Part shown: positions 1 through 7,614 of the stretch, one piece after another
Numbering within the stretch: position 1 is the stretch's first letter
Layout: the number at the start of each line of letters is the position of its first letter
Virus record (IMG/VR): IMGVR_UViG_3300033816_000544
Coordinates: 1-39,427 of that record
Length of the DNA: 39,427 bases
DNA from: a virus
Direction: 5' to 3' (one strand)
Notes under the pieces: model-generated
Told to the model about the DNA's origin: nothing
The model's input: the letters and a program-made list of their open reading frames with translations, nothing else
Databases searched by the model: none
Position numbers and translations under genes: made by a program

Positions 1-903
1 CGCCGCATGGCTGGCCGCATGAGCCAGTGTTGAGCTCGGTGTCCTCGCATCACTCAGCCGCGCATCATTCCCCTCGCAAAAGCTCCCTGCCGTGTTAGAA
101 AAAGACCCCGCCTCGACTACGCCGTTTGTGCCTGTTTTGAGCGGGAGGTTGGCGGTGGTGCCGATCTTGCCGTCGTTGGTGAGGTTGCCGTGGGTGTGGG
201 ATGCGGCTGCAAATGCGGTGCTGTCTGCGGTAGCGGCGGTGCCAAGGCCGCTGACGCTGGTGCTTGGCACACTGTCGCCAACGAAGAGGAAGGTGCTGCG
301 CGCGCGGCCCACAATGGTGGACAGCTTGGCTTTTTCTATTGAGCCATCCCAAGCTGACAGCCAAGGCCACGCAGCGTTGTCATCTTCGCTGGATTCAATG
401 ATGTTTTGCGTATTTGGCGAGCCATCCGTGATATGCCAGCGAAGACTCTGAAAGAAAACATAATGGCCCGTGGTTGTGCGATAGACCCGTTTGCTGTTAA
501 GCGTGCTGTCGGGTATCGGGTAGTAAATCCCGTTGCCGTCTGCAAATTCGTAGGTGATAAAAGCCGCCGAATCGTCGTTGCCGCTGGTATCGATTTCGGA
601 GCCGTCGAGAATAACGGTGCCGATTTCTCCGTTAACCGATTGCACGGGGAAATCCCCGCCATACGTCCAATCGTCAGCACGAACGCCGGTGCTGTTTGTT
701 CTAATGTAAATGCCAGCCTGCCGCCGGTTCACCAGCCACACGCCGGTTGACTCGCGGACGAGATAGCTTGATCCGACAGGAGGTGTTCCGGCTGTCTGCG
801 GCAAGTCGGCGAAGGTGGCGACTTCGCCTTCAAGCACAGATCCGCCGCCGCCCGATCCTTTTTGATCGAACGTGCCGCTAAAGGGGTTGAAGGTCCAAGC
901 CAT
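1..903 (-). CDS. Tail fibre protein, 3' end off the window edge
   Basis: An open frame starts at the ATG at 903 and has no stop before position 1, giving 301 visible residues. The N-terminus (MAWTFNPFSGTFD) is followed by a Gly run and an ATFADLP segment typical of fibre attachment domains. The C-terminal visible part holds the fibre motif series ASHTHGNLTNDGKIG, then GNDARLSDARTPS, then ASHAA, known from lambdoid and other phage fibres. It should mediate host-surface binding. It starts 3 bases after the stop of the small gene at 907-1131 and lies downstream of portal. If the window is circular, the frame continues from 39427 as seven codons and stops in a TGA overlapping the ATG at 39407. 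The abrupt end after ASHAA could also mean sequence is missing at the join. Confidence 0.85.
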   Translation of the reverse strand, partial: MAWTFNPFSGTFDQKGSGGGGSVLEGEVATFADLPQTAGTPPVGSSYLVRESTGVWLVNRRQAGIYIRTNSTGVRADDWTYGGDFPVQSVNGEIGTVILDGSEIDTSGNDDSAAFITYEFADGNGIYYPIPDSTLNSKRVYRTTTGHYVFFQSLRWHITDGSPNTQNIIESSEDDNAAWPWLSAWDGSIEKAKLSTIVGRARSTFLFVGDSVPSTSVSGLGTAATADSTAFAAASHTHGNLTNDGKIGTTANLPLKTGTNGVVEAGSFSNTAGSFCEGNDARLSDARTPSSTLAHAASHAA

Positions 904-906
904 GCG

Positions 907-1131
907 TTATGAGCGAGCGACAGACGCCAGCGAGGCATCGTTGGTGGTCGGCGGGTTTGTCGTGTAGGAGAAGGTCAGCGTGGCGACTGTTTGGCCTCCG
1001 CTGCCGCCTTCTTTGTAGGTCACGGTCTGGATGTTGTTGGTGCTGCCGTGGTAGCTGATCGAGAGATAGTCGTGCTGTGGGATGTTTAGACCGGCGACGT
1101 TGCGGACGGCTACGTTGGGGGAGAATGCCAT
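907..1131 (-). CDS. Small conserved virion-region protein
   Basis: 74 residues, acidic-neutral and rich in Ser, Thr and Gly, with a pattern of short beta strands (LSISYHG, QTVTYKE, ATLTFSYTT). It lies directly between portal (stop at 1135) and the tail fibre, a position where podoviruses often carry a small protein of this composition. I do not know its role; a small tail or adaptor-associated component is a guess from position. No signal peptide or membrane segment. Confidence 0.75.
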   Translation of the reverse strand: MAFSPNVAVRNVAGLNIPQHDYLSISYHGSTNNIQTVTYKEGGSGGQTVATLTFSYTTNPPTTNDASLASVARS

Positions 1132-1134
1132 AGA

Positions 1135-3240
1135 TTAAGCCGCTGCTTGCGGGCCTCCAAGTTGTTGCTCCTGCGCCATCTGCTGGAGCGCGGGCTGGGC
1201 GCCGACTCGGCCGATGACGGCGTTTTGGCTTTGCTGGAGCTGGAAGTTGAATGCCTGCATTCTCGCGTCGAGCATGCGGCGGAAGATTTCGTCTTGCTGG
1301 TAGCGCTGACTGACGGCCGGGTTGGACTGGATGATTTGCTGCAAGGTTTGCAGGCGGACTTGGGCGTTTTGACCGCCTTCTTTCATTGGGGGCTCGGTGC
1401 CGGCTGCGATTTTTGCGAATGCGCCTTGCTCGTCTTCGATCTCTTGCTGGGTGGCGGCGCCGATGTCTTGGACCAGCATGGCGGCCATGTTCGGGTCTAC
1501 GGCTTGGAACATGTATTTGACCAAGCCGGCGCGGTCGATGACGCCAAAGCTGTCCATTGGCACTAGGATCTCGCTCAAGTATTTCAGCTTGGCGCCTAGT
1601 GCTTCGTTATCCAAAAGTCTCGCGTCAAACTCGGCAGTGATGTCAAAGCGCCCACGGATGTCTTGTGGGCTTGCGCTGAACGCCAGCGATGCGTTGCCGG
1701 TGACGCGAGAAACTTCTTCGGGCGTGAGATACTGCTGGGCCAGCGCCATCGTCTGGATGATGCAGAGCTTCATATCCAGCAACCACGAATCGACCATCTC
1801 CTGTGTGTGGATCATGGACATCTGCGGCGGGACACCATCGGCCATGCGGCCGAAGTAGTTGTTCACGTCAAATCTGGTGGCGTTCTCAACCTCAATGCTG
1901 CCGGCGTCGGGACGCGGTGGGTCCATCCAGCCGATCTCGTTGGGGCGGCGCTCGGGGATTTGGACGCCGGGGCCGAGGACTAGGTCAAACTTGCCGCGAT
2001 TGGCCGGCACGCGCACGGGCGGGAGGATGCTGATGGAGGCGCGGTCGGCGCGGTAGTCGCGCTGGATCTTGATTTCTTCCTGCGCGGTCTGGACTAGCTC
2101 GGGGATGCCACGGCTCTCCAAGAGAGGGCGGGTGGCGCGCTCGCGGGGCATCTCAACAAAGGGATACATGCCGTGGCTGTAGGGCAGCAACTCATGGACG
2201 GCGGCCTTGTCGGGAACGTGGTAGCTAATGACCGAGCGTGTGACGCGGACTGCGTCGGTCTTGGGGTCGTTCTCTTTGCGGAAGACGTGCCAGACTTCAA
2301 TCATGTCCCGCAACTGCTCAAAGAGGAACTGGTCGGTGCGGTGGAGGTTAAGGTGGATGCGCTTGAGTTGGCCCTTGTGCTTGACGGCTTCCTCAACCCA
2401 ATCCTCATCCCATCCCTCGACAGCGGCCCGCTCGCGCAACTCCACTTCATTGAGTAATTCTCTGCGGGCAACGAACGCGGCGCGCTGGAGAGAGAAGGTC
2501 TGGATGGGGAAGATGACATCCTCCCACGCCTCTAGGGCGGTCCAGACGGGTTTGGATTCAAAAACGTAGGGCGCCTCCCACTCGACTTCACCCTTGTCGC
2601 GGAGGGCGCGGACTTTGGAGACCTTGCCCAACTCGGGAACGACTTGGCCAAGCAGCTCGGCGGCGGTCTCTTCTTGCAGCGGGTCCATGACGATCTCCAA
2701 GAGGGCGGCGAGGTTGGGGTCTTGCGACTCCTGCACCATCATCTGTGCTTCCTCTATGGTGAACCGCTTGATCTCGGTGCGGGTGGTCTGCTGCCAGTCC
2801 ACGGCCATGATGGCCAAGCCATAGGTCTCTCTAAACTCAGCGGCGAGGCGGACTTCCCTGCGCAAGTCATCCAAGCAATGCTGGAATAATAGCCACTTGA
2901 GGACGGATTCAGCGGCGTTGCGCTTGTCGATGTCCATTGACTCGACCGGCTGGATCTGGACGCGGCTCTTGAAGAAGGCGTTGGTCAGGATAGCGCAATG
3001 GTCCCGAATTATATTGTCAGCCAAGCGGACGCGCGTATCGGCTGCCCCGTCCCAGGGCCAGGGCTGGCGGCCCATGGCGCCGGCGTGTTTGCGGCCATCC
3101 TCCGACTGCCCCGGCCAGACACAATAGCGGGTGTTCCAGTTCCTTAACTTACGCTGAACGTATTGGCTGCCGTCCGCATCGGCTTGGTCGATGTCGGTTA
3201 GGATCTCGCTGATCTTTTCGCGGTCGGGGGATTCGATCAT
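1135..3240 (-). CDS. Portal protein
   Basis: 701 residues, a usual size for podovirus portals. The dodecameric portal forms the unique head vertex, through which terminase packages DNA and to which the tail attaches. Recognisable portal features are the N-terminal acidic helix, the WPGQ..DGRK segment and RVRLADNIIRDHCAIL near residues 70-85, an aromatic/Gly central wing, and a C-terminal Gln/Ala-rich helical tail (barrel/crown) from about 610 to the end. The ATG at 3240 has no strong Shine-Dalgarno. The gene lies downstream of capsid and decoration genes rather than between terL and scaffold. Assignment rests on pattern, size and context. Confidence 0.85.
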   Translation of the reverse strand: MIESPDREKISEILTDIDQADADGSQYVQRKLRNWNTRYCVWPGQSEDGRKHAGAMGRQPWPWDGAADTRVRLADNIIRDHCAILTNAFFKSRVQIQPVESMDIDKRNAAESVLKWLLFQHCLDDLRREVRLAAEFRETYGLAIMAVDWQQTTRTEIKRFTIEEAQMMVQESQDPNLAALLEIVMDPLQEETAAELLGQVVPELGKVSKVRALRDKGEVEWEAPYVFESKPVWTALEAWEDVIFPIQTFSLQRAAFVARRELLNEVELRERAAVEGWDEDWVEEAVKHKGQLKRIHLNLHRTDQFLFEQLRDMIEVWHVFRKENDPKTDAVRVTRSVISYHVPDKAAVHELLPYSHGMYPFVEMPRERATRPLLESRGIPELVQTAQEEIKIQRDYRADRASISILPPVRVPANRGKFDLVLGPGVQIPERRPNEIGWMDPPRPDAGSIEVENATRFDVNNYFGRMADGVPPQMSMIHTQEMVDSWLLDMKLCIIQTMALAQQYLTPEEVSRVTGNASLAFSASPQDIRGRFDITAEFDARLLDNEALGAKLKYLSEILVPMDSFGVIDRAGLVKYMFQAVDPNMAAMLVQDIGAATQQEIEDEQGAFAKIAAGTEPPMKEGGQNAQVRLQTLQQIIQSNPAVSQRYQQDEIFRRMLDARMQAFNFQLQQSQNAVIGRVGAQPALQQMAQEQQLGGPQAAA

Positions 3241-3260
3241 GGACAGATGCCGGTAATGTT

Positions 3261-3599
3261 TTAGGGCCGGTAGCCGACCATGGTTTTGCGAGGGGTGTAG
3301 GGAACGGTAGTTTCGGGATGCTTCTTGGCGAACCAGTCGCGGAAGGACTTGTCATGCCAGCAGCCATTCTCGGCGGCATTCCATGAATGCCAGACATCGG
3401 CGTCCACGCTCATGGTGTGTTGTCCTACGCCTTCAATGGCACAATGCTCCAAGCGAGCGTTGGCTTCCGCGATACGGCTTTGTCGCACACCGGAGAGGAC
3501 CGCCGAGGCGTTCCATCCAGTGAGCAATTCTTCCTTAACTGCGTGAGCCAGATCGTCGCCGAGATCGGTGACAAATTCTGACCAGAGACTATTTGACAT
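3261..3599 (-). CDS. Conserved phage protein of unknown function (head region)
   Basis: 112 residues. The first half is helical (DLAHAVKEELL, SRIAEANARLEH). The C-terminal third has the pattern WHSWNAAENGCWHDKSF then FAKKHPE, an aromatic W..G.CW.D..F motif I recognise from small hypothetical proteins near portals in other podoviruses. No catalytic motif is visible. It sits between the decoration gene and portal, 20 bases before the portal start, so it is late-expressed. A head-completion or assembly role is only inferred from position. Confidence 0.8.
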   Translation of the reverse strand: MSNSLWSEFVTDLGDDLAHAVKEELLTGWNASAVLSGVRQSRIAEANARLEHCAIEGVGQHTMSVDADVWHSWNAAENGCWHDKSFRDWFAKKHPETTVPYTPRKTMVGYRP

Positions 3600-3607
3600 C
3601 CTAACTT

Positions 3608-3642
3608 CTGCCGTCCGACCCGCTACGCAGTGCGGACGGCAG
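3608..3642. other. Perfect 10-bp hairpin after the capsid genes
   Basis: CTGCCGTCCG at 3608-3617 pairs perfectly with CGGACGGCAG at 3633-3642 around a 15-base loop. It fills the gap between the decoration gene (stop at 3656) and the start at 3599. No T-run follows on the minus strand, so it is more likely an mRNA stabiliser, processing site or leaky attenuator below the highly expressed capsid genes than a full terminator. Confidence 0.6.
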
Positions 3643-3655
3643 TGTGTTAAGACGC

Positions 3656-4117
3656 TTAGAGATCGTTCACGTTGACGATCTCAAGGAATACCTCAAGTTC
3701 GCCGGTGTTGTGATCGGCCAAGCTGTCGCCCGAAGTGCAGGCAAAAGCCGCTTGGATATACTTCGGCGAGGCGGTGGTGCCAGCCTCCATGACGTAAGGC
3801 GTCGTAGAGGGGTTGACCTTGTAGAACACTTCGGTGCCGCTCGGGTTCAGCTCTTGCGAGGTGATGAACTCGTCGGCGTCAGCCGTGGTATCGTCGTGAC
3901 CAATCTCCACCGTGGTGGTGATAGTCGCGGCGTCCGAGCTGTCGAACACGCTGACGAGGCGGGTGGCAGCGGACTTGACGACCGTGCCAGCAACCACAGG
4001 GATGAGGTTAATGGTCTGGGCCGCGTCGGTGTCGGTGAGGTCGTTGTGGTCGAGGACGACCTTGTGAGTAAAGCCGGCAGCGGCCTTGGTGTTTGCGGGG
4101 AGTTCGTAGACTTTCAT
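3656..4117 (-). CDS. Probable head decoration / capsid-associated protein
   Basis: 153 residues, beta-rich, Thr/Ala/Asp-rich, no Cys cluster or catalytic motif. It starts MKVYELPAN and contains KVVLDHNDLTDTDAAQTINLIP, a pattern of capsid-decorating and minor head proteins. It follows the major capsid gene by 28 bases and has a good ribosome binding site (AAGGAG before the ATG at 4117), fitting strong expression. A perfect hairpin follows the gene. Decoration is inferred from order, size and composition; it could be another minor head protein. Confidence 0.7.
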   Translation of the reverse strand: MKVYELPANTKAAAGFTHKVVLDHNDLTDTDAAQTINLIPVVAGTVVKSAATRLVSVFDSSDAATITTTVEIGHDDTTADADEFITSQELNPSGTEVFYKVNPSTTPYVMEAGTTASPKYIQAAFACTSGDSLADHNTGELEVFLEIVNVNDL

Positions 4118-4145
4118 GGTAATTATTTCTCCTTGTTAGGTGTTA

Positions 4146-5159
4146 CTAGGAAGTCGCGTGGAACTTGCCGAGGGACTTCGGATTCCAGCAGACGAGCGCG
4201 CAGATGGCGTCGATGAGACCGCGAGGTCCACCGCCTTGGTCTTCCAACTCTTGGAAGCGGGGGCGACGGCCGTAGCGCAGTTCGATCATGTTGGGGTCAA
4301 GCAGGTAGCCGCGGCGAAGCTGGGTAGCTTCGTTCTGGTCCTTCGCGTTGAACAGCGAGGGCAACAGGCTGATCGTGCCGAAGTCGCCTTCAAAGGTATC
4401 CACCTTCGCAGTGATCTTCCGGGCCTCTGTGGGCTGGGTGAACGTGCGGATGGACAGCTCTTGGGCGCTGTCGGAACCAGTGGCGAAGCGGGTGAACTCG
4501 GTGAACTTACGCTTCAGCTCGGGTCCGCAAACCAAGACCATCGTGTTGATCTGACCAGTGACCGTGTAGATCGACTGGAGCATGCTCTGCACGTTGGCTT
4601 CGGTGAGCGAGGACATGGCGGTGTTGTTGATGCTGGCCGCAGGGGTGGCGTAGGCCGCCGGAACCGGGAGGTCTCCAGTGCCGCTGTGAGCAGCGATCCA
4701 TTTGCCGAGGCCGCGAGTCTTGAACGGCGTAGCGCCGCTCTGCTCTTGGCTGTCGTTGTCGGATGCGATTGCGGATTCAATGTCCCTGGCCATTTCGACC
4801 AACGAGCGAGAAACGCCACGGGCCATTTCCTTTTTCTTGCCAACGCCAGCGACGTTGTCGACGTTCTGGGCAAAGTCATCGACCTTGATGGAACGGCGGA
4901 ACTTCTGGGCGCGGCCGGAAAGGAGGGCGCGGTTAGCGGCCGGATCAGCGAAAGTGCTGACATCGGCATTGGTGAGGACGCCGTCGAACGACGGGTCGTT
5001 GTAGCTGTCGGCCTGCCAAGAGAAGACCGAACCATTGGTTAGGTCTGCACCCTTTTTAGCCATGGAGCTAATGGGGGTGTTTTTGGCATCGACAACAGAG
5101 ATAACGTCAGCCAGGTCTTCACGAAGACCAACTGCGGGGTGAACAAGTCCTTGGGACAT
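4146..5159 (-). CDS. Major capsid protein (SU10-type / DUF5309-like)
   Basis: 337 residues. The sequence matches the SU10-type major capsid family: N-terminal VHPAVGLREDLADVIS, then TPISSMAKKG, a basic KFRRSIKVDDFAQNVD segment near residue 90, a helical spine (MARGVSRSLVEMARDIESA), and the C-terminal KVDTFEGDFGTISLLPSLF strand region followed by a positively charged tail. It should form the HK97-fold icosahedral shell. It lies just downstream of the scaffold gene and upstream of the decoration gene. The ATG at 5159 has no Shine-Dalgarno but follows an AC-rich leader (ACCACAACACT), like several other genes here. Confidence 0.9.
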   Translation of the reverse strand: MSQGLVHPAVGLREDLADVISVVDAKNTPISSMAKKGADLTNGSVFSWQADSYNDPSFDGVLTNADVSTFADPAANRALLSGRAQKFRRSIKVDDFAQNVDNVAGVGKKKEMARGVSRSLVEMARDIESAIASDNDSQEQSGATPFKTRGLGKWIAAHSGTGDLPVPAAYATPAASINNTAMSSLTEANVQSMLQSIYTVTGQINTMVLVCGPELKRKFTEFTRFATGSDSAQELSIRTFTQPTEARKITAKVDTFEGDFGTISLLPSLFNAKDQNEATQLRRGYLLDPNMIELRYGRRPRFQELEDQGGGPRGLIDAICALVCWNPKSLGKFHATS

Positions 5160-5194
5160 AGTGTTGTGGTTTTTTCTAAGTAGTGATTGCGGGT

Positions 5195-6232
5195 TTAGAG
5201 CAGTCCTTCGGAGACGAATGCCTCAATGGCTTCCATTGACACATCTCCAGACAGGATGCGGTTTTTTGCAGCGGAGCTGCCTTTGGTGGCAGACTTAGAC
5301 GTGCTGACCGGCTTCACAGCGGATGGGGTTTTAGATTCTGACTTCTTTGACGAAACCTTCTTCTCGGCGGCGGCCTTGGCAGCCTTGGCCTTTTGCGAAG
5401 CCATGAGGGCTTGCTCTCCGTAGAGGGCGAGGCCGATCCAGTATTCATGCTGCGGGATGCGCAACAGTTCTGGGGCCGACTTTACCGTGGCCTGGTAGGC
5501 TTTATTGAGGTCCGTGCCGGATTTGAAGAGGTCGGGGAAGATGTTCTTCGCCGCCTCGACGGCAGGGGCTCTTTGCGAGAGCCACGCCCTGCGCGCTGGC
5601 GCATGCACGGTGAGGATGTCATCGGCTTTGATGAGGTAATCTTTCACCTCGTCGCCGCTGATGAACTGCTCCGAGCCATCCGGTTTCTTGATCGTGGCGC
5701 CGTCGCTATTCTGCAAGGCCCAGCGTCTTACGGCTTGGGCGTTCTGCACGCGCTGCTCCAAGACTTCCTCACCATCAACGTCGGCCAACGGATTGTCGGC
5801 GGACGGGGAGAGGATGGGGCGGCTGGTCTGGTTGAGCTGGGCTTCTAGATCCGCCTTGGCGGCTTTTAGTTGCTCTAGTTCAGCCGAGACGGCGGTGGCC
5901 CTTTCTTCGGACTCACGCTGCTTGGCGACCAACTTGTCGATCCGCTTCTGAACCTTGTCCTTCGGGGCCTCGGCGCTGGCTTCTGTATCGGCCGGCTCGT
6001 CCTCCTCGCTGTCCTCGGGTTCAGTGACGGGATCTTCACTCGGATCTTCGGACTTCTCCTCGGGCTCCTCTGTTTCGTCAGAATTGTCAGAGATCGTTTC
6101 CTCAGACTCCGTTTCGTCCTCGGGCTCGGGGGCCGGTGCGGGCGTCATGCCCAGATCGGCCAAAGCCATAGAAACTACATCAACGTCGTCTGCTTTCGCT
6201 GCGACCGTGTCGGTCGTCGTGTCTGTCGCCAT
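5195..6232 (-). CDS. Capsid scaffolding protein
   Basis: 345 residues from the ATG at 6232; an in-frame upstream extension to 6313 looks non-coding. Residues about 35-110 are extremely acidic (Glu/Asp/Ser/Pro). They are followed by a coiled-coil of about 60 residues (KVQKRIDKLVAKQRESEER onward), then a helical C-terminus rich in Lys/Ala/Ser (KAKAAKAAAEKK) ending in a short helix that would bind capsid subunits. This is the typical build of tailed-phage scaffolds, which direct procapsid assembly and then leave or are degraded. The gene lies immediately upstream of the major capsid gene. No protease domain is visible. Confidence 0.85.
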   Translation of the reverse strand: MATDTTTDTVAAKADDVDVVSMALADLGMTPAPAPEPEDETESEETISDNSDETEEPEEKSEDPSEDPVTEPEDSEEDEPADTEASAEAPKDKVQKRIDKLVAKQRESEERATAVSAELEQLKAAKADLEAQLNQTSRPILSPSADNPLADVDGEEVLEQRVQNAQAVRRWALQNSDGATIKKPDGSEQFISGDEVKDYLIKADDILTVHAPARRAWLSQRAPAVEAAKNIFPDLFKSGTDLNKAYQATVKSAPELLRIPQHEYWIGLALYGEQALMASQKAKAAKAAAEKKVSSKKSESKTPSAVKPVSTSKSATKGSSAAKNRILSGDVSMEAIEAFVSEGLL

Positions 6233-6600
6233 AAGGAAAAACCCCTCAAGTGGTGCGCCAGCGCATTTTGGGGAACGGCGCGCAGGACCGCTGAACGAGG
6301 CATGAAGCCTCACTTCCGCTTACTAATAGCACACAACAGCACACACAGCAAGCGAAATGTTTTACAATGTAAATACGTTCGCTATTCGGGAATGCAGAAT
6401 GACACGTTCTATGTGTCTATGCGCAAATGTTCTGGAGGGACATTTGGCGGGAATGGCGTAATTTTTTACTCTGTTTGTGTTACAAAAACGCGCCACTATT
6501 TGTGACTGCGACTAGTTCACGCCGGCGTGAAGTCCCTGCAAAGCGTCTACCCTTACGCATCATTGTTGATGCTTTGCAGCAATTCGCCACAGTTGACGAC
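6233..6600. promoter_or_regulatory. Non-coding control region with several inverted repeats
   Basis: No convincing gene in 368 bases. It contains two copies of AGCACACA ten bases apart (6328-6335, 6338-6345); the palindrome TTTACA-A-TGTAAA at 6361-6373; GACAC/GTGTC arms at 6401-6405 and 6413-6417; CAAATGT/ACATTTG arms at about 6424-6430 and 6440-6446; and a perfect 16-bp palindrome at 6516-6531. The region is more AT-rich than its surroundings and separates the small late genes from the scaffold-capsid-portal block. It is a likely promoter/operator region for head genes. No confident -10/-35 pair was assigned. Confidence 0.6.
6516..6531. promoter_or_regulatory. Perfect 16-bp palindrome, operator candidate
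   Basis: TTCACGCCGGCGTGAA is its own reverse complement. It has no loop, so as DNA it suits a dimeric repressor or activator better than a terminator. It lies about 70 bases after the stop of the gene at 6601-6909, inside the control region before the scaffold gene. Confidence 0.55.
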
Positions 6601-6909
6601 TTACGACAACTTGCTCGCCTCGGCGCGGCGCTGCTCAATGTCGTCCCAGAGTTCTTGGAGGGCGTTGAGCTGGCCGGCTGCATGGGCTAAGAAGCCTGGT
6701 TCCTTGGCGGTGGCCATGGAACTGACCAGCAGCGAGGCGTCGGCAATGCGGTCTTGCAGGGTGAGCATGATGGCGAGGACGCCGGCAGGGGCTTGGTCGC
6801 GGGAGAACGCAAGGGCGGCATTGGGGTCGAAGTCTTCGCTGACTTTGTAGAGGTCAAGAGGGACGGCCTTGAATGTGGTTAGGAGCGTTTTGAATATACT
6901 TGTGAACAT
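6601..6909 (-). CDS. Hypothetical protein, helical
   Basis: 102 residues, mostly predicted helix. The N-terminus is amphipathic (MFTSIFKTLLTTFKAVPLDL) and the C-terminus (LNALQELWDDIEQRRAEA) looks like a short coiled coil. No known domain recognised. Its ATG at 6909 lacks a Shine-Dalgarno and follows an AC-rich leader (AAAACACAACAC). It is the last gene before the long control region, so it may end a transcript. Confidence 0.7.
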   Translation of the reverse strand: MFTSIFKTLLTTFKAVPLDLYKVSEDFDPNAALAFSRDQAPAGVLAIMLTLQDRIADASLLVSSMATAKEPGFLAHAAGQLNALQELWDDIEQRRAEASKLS

Positions 6910-6959
6910 GTGTTGTGTTTTCTATCCGTGGTTTTGTAAGAAATGGTGGGGTCTTTTTC

Positions 6960-7160
6960 TTACAGAAATCTGGCGAAATAGAGCAGCTTGTCCGCGCTGA
7001 TGACGTGCGGCGCGCACTCCATGCAGCAAGGGCCGAGCTGGGGATCGCGGAGCCAGTTGACGGTGAGGGGTTTCTCGCAGACCTGGCATAGCGGGTGGCC
7101 GCCGGGCGCGACCTTCCAGTTGTCTGGTGGCGGCGGTTGGCTTCGGGCGAGGGTGGTCAT
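6960..7160 (-). CDS. Small zinc-ribbon protein
   Basis: 66 residues from the ATG at 7160, which overlaps the upstream stop (ATGA). It has two Cys pairs, CQVCEKPLT and, 17 residues on, CCMEC, consistent with one bound zinc. Small zinc-ribbon proteins are common in phage accessory blocks, where they bind nucleic acid or protein partners. No further function can be read. A longer reading in another frame over the same DNA lacks such motifs and was discarded. Confidence 0.75.
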   Translation of the reverse strand: MTTLARSQPPPPDNWKVAPGGHPLCQVCEKPLTVNWLRDPQLGPCCMECAPHVISADKLLYFARFL

Positions 7161-7363
7161 GGCTTTCCCCCGAAGAACGTGGTGAAGAGATCGGCACCGG
7201 CTTGGGGCATGGCTTGCGATGACTTGTAGCCAGCATTCCAACCGGCTTCGTAGACCGCGTCGAAGAACTTGCGGACGCTGGCTGTGGTGAAATGCGGGTT
7301 GTCCAGCAGGCGTGGATTTTTGCGCGTCATTTCACTCCAGACGTATTCTTTCGTGCTCACCAC
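7157..7363 (-). CDS. Small hypothetical protein
   Basis: 68 residues counted from a GTG at 7363. A second GTG at 7360 overlaps the upstream TGA as GTGA, like other junctions here, and may be the real start (67 residues). The protein begins STKEYVWSEMTRKNPRLL and carries SVRKFFDAVYEAGWNAG, a helix with spaced aromatics. Function unknown. It is translationally coupled on both sides. Confidence 0.7.
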   Translation of the reverse strand: MVSTKEYVWSEMTRKNPRLLDNPHFTTASVRKFFDAVYEAGWNAGYKSSQAMPQAGADLFTTFFGGKP

Positions 7364-7611
7364 TTAACCTTATCGGCCCAATACGCGGCGCTGCCCTTGC
7401 CCTTGGTAATGTTCTTGGCGTGTCTCGCCTTGAATGACTTGTTGCGGGCGCTGCCGGCCGGCGAGCCCTTGACGCCTTGCTGGCCGAAGCGGATCAGTTT
7501 GCCGCCGACCGGCAGGGCATCGCCGCAGGCTTTGACAACGTGGGACTTGGTTGGGTGGCTAGGCGTGCGCTTGGGTTTGTTGCACGCCATGGCTGCTTTG
7601 TTTGTCTTCAT
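7357..7611 (-). CDS. Conserved basic phage protein
   Basis: 84 residues, strongly basic (Lys/Arg/His about one quarter). The core KLIRFGQQGVKGSP ... SFKARHAKNITKGKGSAAYWA is a pattern I recognise from conserved hypothetical proteins next to terminase or portal genes in diverse podoviruses. A nucleic-acid-binding role is likely from charge, but no fold can be named. It starts 3 bases after the terL stop, so it is a late gene. Confidence 0.8.
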   Translation of the reverse strand: MKTNKAAMACNKPKRTPSHPTKSHVVKACGDALPVGGKLIRFGQQGVKGSPAGSARNKSFKARHAKNITKGKGSAAYWADKVKW

Positions 7612-7614
7612 AAA

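Noticed and set aside
4140-5042. 300-residue frame on the plus strand
   Set aside because: Antisense to the major capsid gene; composition is Gly/Ala/Arg/Val without any motif, as expected of a shadow.
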